NCBI GenBank assembly: GCA_963751955.1
Contig: CAVVWM010000010.1
Span: forward strand, 29,032 to 93,031
Length of the DNA: 64,000 bases
Direction of reading: 5' to 3'
Origin: JABDIY01 sp963751955
Lineage (GTDB): Bacteria; Actinomycetota; Acidimicrobiia; Acidimicrobiales; SZUA-35
The position numbers were made by a program, and so were the translations under genes. The notes below the pieces were generated by a model, which worked only from the letters and a program-made list of their open reading frames with translations, was not told where the DNA came from and searched no databases. Shown piece after piece: positions 1 through 10,886 of the stretch (position 1 is its first letter; each line of letters starts with the position of its first letter).

Positions 1-248
1 ATCACGCTGGACGCAAGGTTCACCTGAAAGCCCAGCCCGAAGGCAATCAGCAACGGTCCGACCACGTTCCCCGATCGGCGAAACACGATCAGCGTGCCGA
101 CCGCCACGAACGCACCGTTGGCGATGATCTGGGCGCCGCCCGGGCCTGGATCGAGAATCAGGAAGACCCCGGCCGAGGCAATTGAGAGCGCACCCGCAGC
201 GACGGCCAGCGTTCTGCGCAGCGAAGAGGACGGTGGCTGATCAGTCAT
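1..248 (-). CDS. Membrane protein, N-terminal part only (runs off the window)
   Basis: Only the first about 82 codons lie in the window. The ATG is at 248 on the minus strand and the reading frame is open to base 1. The visible protein starts MTDQPPSSSLRRTLAVAAG and then shows two hydrophobic stretches separated by a short Pro/Gly-rich turn, so it is the start of an integral membrane protein. Such N-termini occur on actinobacterial sensor kinases and on plain membrane proteins. Nothing seen here decides between them, so no function is assigned. Confidence 0.55.
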   Translation of the reverse strand, partial: MTDQPPSSSLRRTLAVAAGALSIASAGVFLILDPGPGGAQIIANGAFVAVGTLIVFRRSGNVVGPLLIAFGLGFQVNLASSV

Positions 249-477
249 GTGACCCGTGCGGGCTTCTTGGATGTTCTCCGGTCATTCGATCCTTCCGCGT
301 TGCCGGTGCCGAGTGCTTCCGCTGTAGCCAGTGTCGCCCGCCACCGCCCTGACTTCCAGCGTGCGAGCAGGGGTATAGGGGTGGGGTTGTCCCGCAGTGA
401 AGAAACGGATCACCACGGTGGCTCACCGAGCGGCGAAGGCGCAGTGTGAGGGCACAAGCCAACACAAGGAGAGCACC

Positions 478-1200
478 ATGACAACCGAAATGAAGCCAAC
501 CACTACCGCACCGGGGGTGACATCTTCCTCGTCGACTCAGATCGCAGGTTTGGCCGGCGTACTGGGCACCGTCCTTTTCGTGGGACTCGGTTTCATGATC
601 TTCGATGGTCCCTCCCTGGGCGACCCGGCCGACGACATCCGCACCTTCTTCACTGACAGCCAGACAGAGATTGCCCTGTTCACCTGGGGTATGCCGTTGG
701 CATTTGGCGTGTTCTTCCTGCTGTTCGCTTCCGGCCTTCGGAGCTTCTTGGCCCCGGGCGATGCCGATACCGGAGGGATGTGGGTGCGCTATTCCTACAC
801 CGGAGCAGTCGTGCAGGCCGCCGTCGGTCTGGTCGGTCTCACCTACTGGGGCGTGCTCGGTCAGGAGAAGATCCTGGTGGATGCAAGCGACGACACTTTG
901 CGGGCGTTGTCCGGGCTCGACACAATGCTGTTCTTCCAGATCATGAACTGGCCTGGGGCGATCTTCCTGGTCGGTGCGTCGATCGTCATGATCCGGAGCG
1001 GTCTGATGCCACAGTGGTTGGGCCTCCTCGGGTGCGCAATTGCAGCGGCCGGAGCGGTCAGCGGGCTCTGGGTCTTCTCTGGCGATCCGGGTGGAGCCCT
1101 CGGAGGCGGCCTCGGCACCGTGTCGTTCCTGGGAACTCAGATCTGGATTCTCGTGACCGCAGTGATGATGATCCGCAGCGGGCGGCCCGCCCGAGCCTGA
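478..1200 (+). CDS. Multi-pass membrane protein of unknown function
   Basis: A 240-residue protein. The ATG at 478 is preferred over an in-frame ATG at 397 because an AAGGAG ribosome-binding site lies just before it and the upstream residues are not protein-like. After a polar, Thr-rich N-terminus of about 25 residues there are roughly six hydrophobic segments, including one near residues 27-45, a GFMIFDG loop, and a last helix ending MIRSGRPARA. No catalytic motif is visible. It resembles small actinobacterial six-helix proteins of the DUF4386 type in general look only, and that link is weak. The neighbours give no functional hint. Confidence 0.7.
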   Translation: MTTEMKPTTTAPGVTSSSSTQIAGLAGVLGTVLFVGLGFMIFDGPSLGDPADDIRTFFTDSQTEIALFTWGMPLAFGVFFLLFASGLRSFLAPGDADTGGMWVRYSYTGAVVQAAVGLVGLTYWGVLGQEKILVDASDDTLRALSGLDTMLFFQIMNWPGAIFLVGASIVMIRSGLMPQWLGLLGCAIAAAGAVSGLWVFSGDPGGALGGGLGTVSFLGTQIWILVTAVMMIRSGRPARA

Positions 1201-1291
1201 TCCATCCACCAGTGTTCACGGTTGGGCAAAGACCTGGAAACATGACTTCAATAGGGTTTGATCCTGTCACAACCGAAAAGGGACCTGGACC

Positions 1292-2158
1292 ATGGAATCT
1301 GCACATCAGGCAAGCACTCACGAAGCCAAGACCGTGGTCTTTCTCGATCCGACATCGGCCGATGGCGAAGCTGCGTTGCTGCTGCTCAACGACCACGATC
1401 GGCATATCTCCCTCGTCACGCTGATCGGGCACTCATCGGTCCAGGTGATTCGAGAATTCGCCTCTTACGCAGAGCTCGATGTCGGTGAGTTGACGGCGAT
1501 CTACCTCGACTTGGTCGCAAAGCGGTTGAGCTCGGACGGCGATCGGGTCGTGGAGACGATTGTCTCGAGCGGGCGCAACCCGGCCTACGAGGTTCAGAAC
1601 ATCGTTGCTTTCGATTCGGTTGCCCGGGTTCTCCTGCCCCGCTCGCTGGTCGGATCCGGCGAGGGACCATTCCGGACAATACTTGAAGGGCTGGGCGTGC
1701 CTGTTCATCTTTCCGGAACCACCGTCGGCAACCTGCTGCACTCGTACTCGCCACCTCTCAGCGGACATCGACTCTCGGCCCGGATCTTTGATCTTCCGTC
1801 CATGTCTGAGGTTCCGAGAGCCGAATTGCTCGCCATGGACGCGCTGACCTCATGTGTCAGTGTCGATTCCGATGAAGTCCTGATTCGTCGGGACAAACCA
1901 GGTCACCAGTACCTGGTTGTCGTTGACGGCGTGCTGAACGTGGAACGCGACGGTGCGCTGGTGGCAGAGTTGAGTTCGGGCCAATCCGCCGGAGAACTGG
2001 CGCTGCTGACCGGCGCACCGTGCAACGCCGACGTGAGAGCTGCCACCGATGCAACCGTGCTGGTCATGAACTCACAAGAGTTCGCAACGATGCTCGACGA
2101 TTGTCCAACCGTGGCGTCCCGAGTGCTGCAGGCTGCAGCGCATCGACTTGCCGCATGA
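1292..2158 (+). CDS. Cyclic-nucleotide-binding-domain protein with an alpha/beta N-terminal domain
   Basis: 288 residues, ATG at 1292. The last about 115 residues match a cyclic-nucleotide-binding fold: a beta-rich stretch with DEVLIRRDKPGHQYLVVVDG, a GQSAGELALLTGAP segment like the phosphate-binding cassette of CAP-type domains, and a closing helix. The cassette lacks the usual Arg after Glu-Leu-Ala, so nucleotide binding is uncertain. The first about 160 residues look like an alternating alpha/beta domain, possibly universal-stress-protein-like (KTVVFLDPTSADGEAAL at the start), but this is inference. There is no DNA-binding helix-turn-helix after the cNMP domain, so it is not a CRP-type transcription factor. 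It probably acts as a cytoplasmic sensor. Confidence 0.7.
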   Translation: MESAHQASTHEAKTVVFLDPTSADGEAALLLLNDHDRHISLVTLIGHSSVQVIREFASYAELDVGELTAIYLDLVAKRLSSDGDRVVETIVSSGRNPAYEVQNIVAFDSVARVLLPRSLVGSGEGPFRTILEGLGVPVHLSGTTVGNLLHSYSPPLSGHRLSARIFDLPSMSEVPRAELLAMDALTSCVSVDSDEVLIRRDKPGHQYLVVVDGVLNVERDGALVAELSSGQSAGELALLTGAPCNADVRAATDATVLVMNSQEFATMLDDCPTVASRVLQAAAHRLAA

Positions 2159-2225
2159 CCTCACACGGTCGGTGATCATGTTCCAGGACCGGCTCAGGCG
2201 GGCCCAAAGCGTTGCCAGTCGGCTT

Positions 2226-3038
2226 TCATCTGACATCCCACCAGATGACCGCACGGTCATCCGATCGGGGCGGTAGTTCGCGAAGCGCCGCGTCGACTTC
2301 ATCGAGTCGGTCGGGTCCCAGGCATAGGAACCGAGCAGCGCTCTGGACTCGCCCCTCCCACGGTGGTTCACGCCGCAGTCGTCCGCCCGGTCCGATCTCG
2401 AGCGTGGCGTCGATACCGGCTTCGGCGATCACGGCGAGTGCATCGTCGGCTGTCGGCGTTGAGGGCCGATCCAGATCCCAGAATCGATGCCACAGGGGGG
2501 TGTTGACGGTCTGGGGATGGGTAAGGGTCAACTCCATGACGACCCGCCGAGTGAAGTGTCGATCGAGGGCCAGAACGAAGCGATCGAGGTCGGGCACGTT
2601 GTAGGCCACGTGATGGCAAACCACGACGTCGGCTGGTCCCAGGCTTGCCACCTGCTGCTCGGCGTCTGGCCACCGGCCGTGCACGGTGTGCACCACGAGA
2701 CCCCGGGCTCGGCCGTGACGGGTGAACTGTTCGAGCATCTCGGCCGACTCGTCGACACCGATGACGGTTGCGGCTGCGCTCAGCGCCAGCGAGGCCGCCC
2801 CGCCACCACAACCGATGTCCAGCACCGTTCCGCCGGCGGGTAGCGGCTCGGCCGCTCGGCGGTGGGCCAGTGAATCGTTTGGGTTGGTATCGTCGTCATC
2901 GACCGGTGCGAACAGCGCAGGGTCCAGCCGATAGGGAAAGGCCGGAGCGGCTGCTCGGATCTGCTCGGGGATGGCCCACGACGCCAGATCTCGTCGCCAA
3001 CGGTCGATCGCCCCTTCGGTGCCGGACATGACCACCAT
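2226..3038 (-). CDS. Class I SAM-dependent methyltransferase
   Basis: About 270 residues. The frame stays open far upstream, but that part is antisense to the next gene; the start is taken as ATG 3038 or 3029. The SAM-binding motif I is LDIGCGGGAASLALSA, followed by the acidic end of strand 2 (VIGVDESAEMLEQF) and a motif like DVVVCHHVAYNVPDLD that replaces the post-II region. The C-terminal half contains a WHRFWDLDRPSTPTADD segment typical of uncharacterised actinobacterial methyltransferases. The substrate cannot be told from the sequence. It is divergent from the oxoprolinase gene and converges with the cNMP-domain gene. Confidence 0.85.
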   Translation of the reverse strand: MVVMSGTEGAIDRWRRDLASWAIPEQIRAAAPAFPYRLDPALFAPVDDDDTNPNDSLAHRRAAEPLPAGGTVLDIGCGGGAASLALSAAATVIGVDESAEMLEQFTRHGRARGLVVHTVHGRWPDAEQQVASLGPADVVVCHHVAYNVPDLDRFVLALDRHFTRRVVMELTLTHPQTVNTPLWHRFWDLDRPSTPTADDALAVIAEAGIDATLEIGPGGRLRREPPWEGRVQSAARFLCLGPDRLDEVDAALRELPPRSDDRAVIWWDVR

Positions 3039-3251
3039 TCTGGCCCGCTCGAACCGTGCTCGCTCGGAGCAATGGGATCCTGACCGGGCCTTCTGCGCTC
3101 GGGTGATGAGCGCACAGTTGGGCGAAACCGTTTCATATCCGGTGGCCATGCCCAGCTTGAAATCCCGGTTGATAGCGACAAACGAAGTTTCTGCTCCTTC
3201 GAGAGCCACAATGGATGTGGCTCTCAACAGGAATTTGGGGAGGAGGGACTC

Positions 3252-6200
3252 GTGACAAGCACAGCGGGGTGGCATTTCTGGATCGATCGGGGCGGCACGT
3301 TCACCGACATCGTGGCGCTGGCTCCCGACGGGACCACCCTCACCCACAAACTCCTCTCGGAGAACCCGAGGCGGTATGACGACGCCGCCATCGAAGGCAT
3401 CCGGCAGCTGCTGGAAATCGCCCACGACGAACTGTTGCCGGTGGACCAGATCGAGTCGGTGAAGATGGGCACCACGGTTGCCACCAACGCCCTGCTGGAG
3501 CGGCAGGGGGAACCCACCGTGCTGGTGACCACGAAGGGGTTCGCCGACGCGCTCCGCATCGGTTACCAGGCTCGCCCCGACCTCTTTGCCCTCGACATCG
3601 TGCTGCCCGACATGCTCTACACCCGGGTGATCGAGATCGACGAACGTGTGAGTGCCAGCGGCGAAGTGCTCACCGAACTTCGCGGCGACCTGGCCCGCAC
3701 CAAACTGCTGGATGCTCGGAGGGCCGGGTTCGATTCGATCGCGATCGTGCTGCTCCACGGCTACCGCTACACCGACCATGAACAGCGGGTGGCGGCGATC
3801 GCCCGGGATCTGGGGTTTGCCCAGGTGTCGGTGAGCCACGAGGTGTCACCGCTTATGAAAATGGTGTCTCGGGGCGATACAACCGTCGTGGACGCCTACC
3901 TGTCGCCGATCTTGCGTCGTTATGTGGAACGGGTCGATCACCGACTGGGTGGGGAGAACAGCGGGCCTCACTTGATGTTCATGCAGTCCAACGGTGGCCT
4001 GGCCGACGCCCGCACCTTCCAGGGCAAGGACGCCCTGTTGTCGGGCCCGGCCGGGGGAGTGGTGGGTATGGTCCGCACCGCCGAGGCAGCGGGCTTCCAC
4101 CGGCTGATCGGGTTCGACATGGGCGGCACTTCCACCGATGTGTCGCACTACTCCGGTGAGCTGGAACGGACCTATGAGACCGCAGTTGCCGGGGTGAGGG
4201 TGCGGGCCCCGATGATCGACATCCACACCGTGGCCGCCGGGGGTGGATCGATTCTCCACTTCGACGGCAGCCGGATGCGGGTGGGTCCCGATTCCGCCGG
4301 CGCCGATCCCGGCCCGGCGTGTTACGGCAACGGCGGCCCGTTGACCATCACCGACGCCAACGTGGTGTTGGGCCGGCTCCGTCCGGAGTTCTTCCCCCAT
4401 GTGTTCGGCGCCTCGGGTGATGAACCGCTCAACACAAGCCAATCCCACGCCGGCTTCGATGCCCTCGCCAAAGAGATCGAAGCAGCGACCGGAATCGCCC
4501 AGTCGCCTCACAAGGTGGCCGAGGGGTTCCTGGCCATTGCGGTGGAGAACATGGCGAATGCGATCAAGAAGATCTCGGTGCAGCGAGGCCACGATGTCAC
4601 CGACTACACGTTGGTCTGTTTCGGTGGTGCCGGCGGCCAGCATGCGTGTTTGGTGTCTGACCGTCTGGGGATCTCCCGGGTGCATGTGCATCCCCAGGCC
4701 GGTGTGCTCTCGGCGGTCGGTATCGGCTTGGCCGATGTGCGCCATGTTGGCGATCAGGCCGTCGAAGCGGTGATGAATGCAGCCCTGCTCGAAAGGTTGG
4801 AACCGGCCTGGGCCGGGCTGGAAAACGCAGGAGCAGAGGTGGTTGCCCAGCAGGGGATCGAACCAGCCCAGTGCACCCAGGTGCGACGGCTAGCCCTCCG
4901 TTACAAAGGCTCCGACACTGCACTGCACGTTCCAGCCGGTGATGTCGTCGAAGTGAGCAGCTCATTCGAAACCCTGCACCGGGCCCGGTTCGGATTCACC
5001 AGCCCCGACACCCCGCTGATCGTGGAATCGATTCAGCTGGAGACCGTCGGATCGGCGGGCGCTCGATTGAACCCCGCCAACAGCCCTGCACCGGAAACGG
5101 CCCCACCCGAATCAGACGCCAACACCTTCCCGGTCACCTTCGGTGGCGAAGAAGTGGCAACCCCGTTCGTGCGAAGAGAAACGATGGCCGCCGGTTCAAC
5201 CCTGGCCGGCCCCGCCGTGATCCTCGAAGCGACCGGCACCACGGTGATCGAACCGGACTGGCAGGCAGCGGTGAACGATCTCGGCGACCTGGTACTGGAA
5301 CGCACTGTGCCCCGTCCGGAACGGTCGGCCGTCGGCACGTCGGTGGATCCGGTGCAGTTGGAGATCTTCAACAATCTGTTCATGAACATCGCCGAACAGA
5401 TGGGCGTGGTGCTGGAGAACACCGCCGCTTCGGTGAACATCAAGGAACGGCTGGATTTCAGTTGTGCGGTGTTCGACCCCGGCGGTGACCTGATCGCCAA
5501 CGCACCGCACATGCCCGTTCATCTGGGTTCGATGAGCGAGTCGATCAAGTCGATCATCCGCCAGAACCCGCACATGGTGCCCGGTGAGGTGTTCGTGATG
5601 AATGCCCCCTACAACGGTGGCACCCACCTGCCCGACATCACCGTGATCAAACCGGTGTTCGACCAGGGCCAAGACGATCCGGGCGCACCAATCTTCTTTG
5701 TCGCATCGCGCGGCCATCATGCCGACGTTGGCGGCACGGTCCCCGGTTCTGCGCCTGCAGACTCGACCAGCGTGGAAGAGGAAGGCGTACTTCTCGACAA
5801 CGAGGTGCTGGTGAAGGACGATCGTTTCCTTTACGACGAGATCTATGAGTTGTTGACAAGCGGCCCCTACCCGGCCAGGAACCCGGTTCAGAACATTGGT
5901 GATCTCCAGGCTCAGGTGGCGGCGTGTGAGAAGGGGACCGCCGAGCTGCGCCGGGTGATCGACCATTTCGGCCTCGATGTGGTGCACGCCTACATGGGTC
6001 ATGTGAAGGACAACGCCGAGGAATCGGTTCGGCGGGTGATCGGTGCGCTCTCGGACTGTTCGTTCAGCTATGAGATGGATGATGGTCACCGGGTGGCCGT
6101 TGCGATCAGTGTAGACAGCGACGCCCGTTCGGCGACGATCGATTTCACGGGCACCAGCGACACCCATCCGGGCAACTTCAACGCCCCGTCGTCGATCGCT

Positions 6201-6887
6201 CATGCGGCGGTGTTGTACGTGTTCCGTTGCCTCGTGGATGATGACATTCCGTTGAATGCGGGGTGTATGAAACCGATCGAGGTGACCCTGCCCGAGCCGA
6301 GCATGATCAACCCGAAGTATCCGGCTGCGGTTTTCGCAGGAAACGTGGAGACGAGCCAGGTGATTGTGGACACGCTGTTCGGTGCCCTGGGTGTGATGGG
6401 TGCTGCTCAGGGGACGATGAACAACTTCATCTGGGGCAACGACCAGCTCCAGTATTACGAGACGATCTGTGGCGGAGCGGGCGCAACCGCCAACGCCGAT
6501 GGTTGTTCTGCGGTCCACACCCACATGACCAACAGCCGTCTCACCGATCCGGAGGTTTTGGAGTGGCGCTATCCGGTGGTGCTGGAAACCTTCCACATCC
6601 GCCACGGTTCAGGAGGAGCAGGGGCCCATCGTGGGGGTGAGGGTGTGGTGCGCAGGATGCGATTTGAAGAGGCGATGGAGATCAACGTGGTGGCCGGCCA
6701 CCGGGTGGTGCCGCCATACGGTGCCGCCGGTGGTGAACCTGGGCAGGTGGGCAGCAGCCGCAAGATCGCCACTGATGGGACGGTGACCGAGTTCGGGGCT
6801 ACTGCTCAAACAACTATCGAACCGGGCGAGTGCTTCGAGATCGAAACCCCGGGCGGCGGAGGCTACGGGTCGCCGATCAATCACTGA
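3252..6887 (+). CDS. ATP-dependent 5-oxoprolinase / hydantoinase, fused A and B subunits
   Basis: A 1211-residue protein starting at GTG 3252, seven bases after a strong GAGGAGGG site. The N-terminal half is the HyuA/oxoprolinase-A part: RGGTFTDIVA near the start, then the actin-like nucleotide-binding motif GFDMGGTSTDVSH near residue 300. From about residue 690 the HyuB part follows, with DPVQLEIFNNLFMNIAEQMG and NIKERLDFSCAVFD, and ends GGGGYGSP, a family hallmark. Family enzymes open the ring of 5-oxoproline, hydantoins or related lactams at the cost of ATP. The fused single-chain layout and length match the eukaryote-like 5-oxoprolinases. The true substrate is not resolved by sequence. 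No glutathione-cycle genes flank it. Confidence 0.9.
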   Translation: MTSTAGWHFWIDRGGTFTDIVALAPDGTTLTHKLLSENPRRYDDAAIEGIRQLLEIAHDELLPVDQIESVKMGTTVATNALLERQGEPTVLVTTKGFADALRIGYQARPDLFALDIVLPDMLYTRVIEIDERVSASGEVLTELRGDLARTKLLDARRAGFDSIAIVLLHGYRYTDHEQRVAAIARDLGFAQVSVSHEVSPLMKMVSRGDTTVVDAYLSPILRRYVERVDHRLGGENSGPHLMFMQSNGGLADARTFQGKDALLSGPAGGVVGMVRTAEAAGFHRLIGFDMGGTSTDVSHYSGELERTYETAVAGVRVRAPMIDIHTVAAGGGSILHFDGSRMRVGPDSAGADPGPACYGNGGPLTITDANVVLGRLRPEFFPHVFGASGDEPLNTSQSHAGFDALAKEIEAATGIAQSPHKVAEGFLAIAVENMANAIKKISVQRGHDVTDYTLVCFGGAGGQHACLVSDRLGISRVHVHPQAGVLSAVGIGLADVRHVGDQAVEAVMNAALLERLEPAWAGLENAGAEVVAQQGIEPAQCTQVRRLALRYKGSDTALHVPAGDVVEVSSSFETLHRARFGFTSPDTPLIVESIQLETVGSAGARLNPANSPAPETAPPESDANTFPVTFGGEEVATPFVRRETMAAGSTLAGPAVILEATGTTVIEPDWQAAVNDLGDLVLERTVPRPERSAVGTSVDPVQLEIFNNLFMNIAEQMGVVLENTAASVNIKERLDFSCAVFDPGGDLIANAPHMPVHLGSMSESIKSIIRQNPHMVPGEVFVMNAPYNGGTHLPDITVIKPVFDQGQDDPGAPIFFVASRGHHADVGGTVPGSAPADSTSVEEEGVLLDNEVLVKDDRFLYDEIYELLTSGPYPARNPVQNIGDLQAQVAACEKGTAELRRVIDHFGLDVVHAYMGHVKDNAEESVRRVIGALSDCSFSYEMDDGHRVAVAISVDSDARSATIDFTGTSDTHPGNFNAPSSIAHAAVLYVFRCLVDDDIPLNAGCMKPIEVTLPEPSMINPKYPAAVFAGNVETSQVIVDTLFGALGVMGAAQGTMNNFIWGNDQLQYYETICGGAGATANADGCSAVHTHMTNSRLTDPEVLEWRYPVVLETFHIRHGSGGAGAHRGGEGVVRRMRFEEAMEINVVAGHRVVPPYGAAGGEPGQVGSSRKIATDGTVTEFGATAQTTIEPGECFEIETPGGGGYGSPINH

Positions 6888-6936
6888 CGTCCACAGTCAT
6901 CCAATCACTGCCGTGCCCACCGCTCGTGAGGTGTCG

Positions 6937-8586
<1,650 letters not shown>

Positions 8587-8671
8587 CAACCCAGTATGCC
8601 CACACGAGGGGAACCGCGTGATGATCCAGGAACCGGCCGCAACAATCATCTTGGGTCAACCGTGTCTGCGG

Positions 8672-9182
8672 TCATCGAGGCGCCGATCGCTGGTTGGACC
8701 GATCTCTTCGCCATTGTTGCCAGTTTTGGTCTGGGGGTAGGGGTGGTAGGGGAGTGCGAGTCTGATCGGTGTTCCGCCTTGTAGCGACAACATGCGGGGC
8801 AAAAAAGAGTGCCCGGCTGCGGGTTCTGATCCGATGCAGTGTGGTGCGCGGGATGGTGTTGATCGCGTACAGCCCCCGCCGGATGCGTTTCACTCTGCCG
8901 TTGCGGATTTCCCAGCGGAGGGCGTCGGACACGATCTTGCGAGGCCCGGCCCCACACGGTGTATCCGTCTTCAGCGAGTTTCTTCACCAGCTGCCCAACG
9001 GTGGAGAAGCCTTGGGTGATGTAGGTGGTGAGTACATAGCGCAGATCTCGCCCGGTGAGGGCGTTGTGGGTGTCGATCGGCTGATACCCGTTGGCAGGGA
9101 CCTCAGAATCTGGTTGCGGGTATGCCGTGGCGGCCCGGGTGGGCCGTTCCGGGCTATTCAGTTGTGGTTGGTTGTCGTTCAT
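8672..9182 (-). pseudogene. Small winged-helix-like protein of the HNH module, copy 1, frameshifted
   Basis: Copy 1 of the second gene in the duplicated HNH module; the intact homologue lies at 22467-22964. The N-terminal 80 residues (through GYTVWGRAS) are in one frame and the rest (SDALRWEIRNGRVKRIRRGLY) in another. A single extra base near 8936-8942 separates them: removing it restores ASKIVSDA, as in copy 2. It starts 29 bases inside the end of the HNH gene, exactly as copy 2 does. RIRRGLYAI resembles the wing of AbiEi-type antitoxin N-terminal domains, which is inference. It could be a decaying gene or a sequencing error. Confidence 0.7.
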
Positions 9183-10448
9183 GGCGGCGCTTTCGTTTCC
9201 GGTGATGGTTTCTGGCCCTGGCCGGTGCGGCCGAGGGGAGGGGGATGCGTTTCCACAGGTTCCCGTCGGGTTTGATCACGCCGAGGGTGCGTTCGGTGTC
9301 GAGTTCGATCCGCCATCGGTCGTCGTGGACCCGGTGATGGTGCACTGAGCACAGTGGGATGAGGTTGTTGAGGTTGGTGGGACCGCCGTTCTCCCATTCG
9401 ATGATGTGATGGATTTCGCAGTGGTCGAACCTCACCTCACACATCGCACACGTGTCGTACATGACCCTGAGTGCGGCCCGTTGGGCGTCGGTAGCGGTCC
9501 GATGGGACCGTCCGACAGCCAGCGCCCGTCCGGAGGGTCCCAGCACGGTGTGGGTGACCCATGCGTCGCAGAGCAGCCGACGCAGGTTGGAGAGGGGGAT
9601 GTCGTTTCCGGCCCCGGTGTGTTTCACAGTGCCGTCCCACACACCCGAACGGAGGGTTTCGAGGTCGCAGATCACATTGATCGAGGCTCTGCCCTTGGCT
9701 CACCGTTGGCGGACTCCAGCAGTGATGTCAATGCTTCAGAGTTCAGGTGTTCACCGTGATGCACGGGTTCACCGGCATCAGAACGTTGCTTGGCGAGTGA
9801 GCGGGCTTCGGCATCGATCGCTGACTGGAGTTTCTCACCAGCAAGGGGGTCCAGGTCGAGGCGTGCCTGCCACCGGCCATCAGCTGAGGTCCAGGACCGG
9901 AAACTGTTCTTGTCGGCCTGGGACTTCTGTTCGGTTTGGCCGTCGTCGGAGATCCGCTCAGTGAACTCCCGAAGCCAGGAGGAGAATCGTTTGGGGTTCA
10001 TCCGTGCAGCTTTGCGGGTGATCGAACCGTCACGATCATCAAAGGTCTGTTGCCATTGGGGGTTGTGACGCAGCCGGTGACGGGCCGACACCACCGCATC
10101 AAGACTGGCCGTGGGGATCGTCCCAGCCAGGAACCCTCTCGTCAAAGACGGCAAGACGTCGGCCAGGTGGGCTCGGCGTTGGACCCGACGGGCCTCAGCC
10201 GTGGACTGCTTGCCGACGGTGGAGAACACATCCTCGGCCGACAAACCACCCAGTTCGCTCAGCCGGACCGCAGCGGCAGACCCGATGCCTTCGAGGCGGC
10301 GGATTACCCGCTGGTTGGCCCGTACAAGATCGATGGCTTCGGTCTCGGACAACCCGGCTACCGGGGTCTGGTCCAACCGGTTCGCGTGCGCCCGCAAACA
10401 CCCCGACACCGACACCTCGGTTCCAGCGGGAGGAGCGGTGAACTTCAT
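9154..10448 (-). pseudogene. DUF222 / HNH endonuclease (13E12-repeat family), copy 1, frameshifted
   Basis: Starts at ATG 10448 and is closely related along its whole length to the intact gene at 22936-24228. The DUF222 part is in one frame and ends SANGEPRAEPRSM; the HNH part resumes in another frame (ICDLETLRSGVWDG). The break is at about 9691-9698, where one missing base in an AAGGGC-like run would restore the frame. The HNH site itself looks intact: TCAMC, then HCEIHHIIEWENGG and LCSVHHHRVHDD, with the metal-binding His and paired Cys. Family members are common multi-copy actinobacterial genes (REP13E12 in mycobacteria). Whether the break is real needs read data. Confidence 0.75.
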
Positions 10449-10886
10449 ACCCCAATCATGATGAAGGGGTGTGACAGAGTTCGGGTGGTGCGGCGGCTGA
10501 AGGCGGAATTCCATGACGGCGCCCGAAGCAGTGTCCGCAACATCGTTCTACCGACTCCAAGGGTGGCCGGCGCTTCAACTCGTCTCGTTGGCTGGGGAGG
10601 TCACCCGCCCATAGCAAGTCGAGACAGCCCTACCAGGGTCGATGGGTGCACTCCGATCAGCATCTCCCACGCCCATGCACGATGGTCGGCGCAGAACTCC
10701 GATGCCTCGAACGGCCTCCAGCAGATGGTCGTGTCGCTGTTGGATCTCACGTAGCCGGTCGAGGCACTTGGTGCGACGCCTCGAGATCGATGATCACGAT
10801 GGTGCGGCAGACTCCATTCTCCCGGCGCCGAACCCGGATACGGGTGGTGTCGCTCTTGCGTCTGTGTACCGAATTCGCCGCCTCGG
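10449..10886. other. Intergenic stretch upstream of HNH copy 1
   Basis: 438 bases without a convincing gene. The part next to the HNH start holds CTGTCACACCCC when read on the minus strand, a box also found just upstream of HNH copy 2, so it is probably shared promoter or leader sequence. Minus-strand frames next to the permease stop read RRTKCLDRLREIQQRHDHLL and look faintly protein-like, possibly the end of a lost gene, but no family could be named. Confidence 0.4.

Noticed and set aside
3039..3839. Upstream extension of the methyltransferase frame on the minus strand
   Set aside because: It is antisense to the 5-oxoprolinase N-terminus, which has a strong ribosome-binding site and family motifs; the methyltransferase fold starts only at about 3038.
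5196..6605. Long minus-strand frame inside the oxoprolinase gene
   Set aside because: Antisense shadow: rich in Arg, His and Val with no domain pattern, while the plus strand is a clear family member.
10747..10886. Minus-strand frame past the permease stop (IVIIDLEASHQVPRPAT)
   Set aside because: It belongs to another frame of the permease region and gives no family match; noted only as part of the gap.
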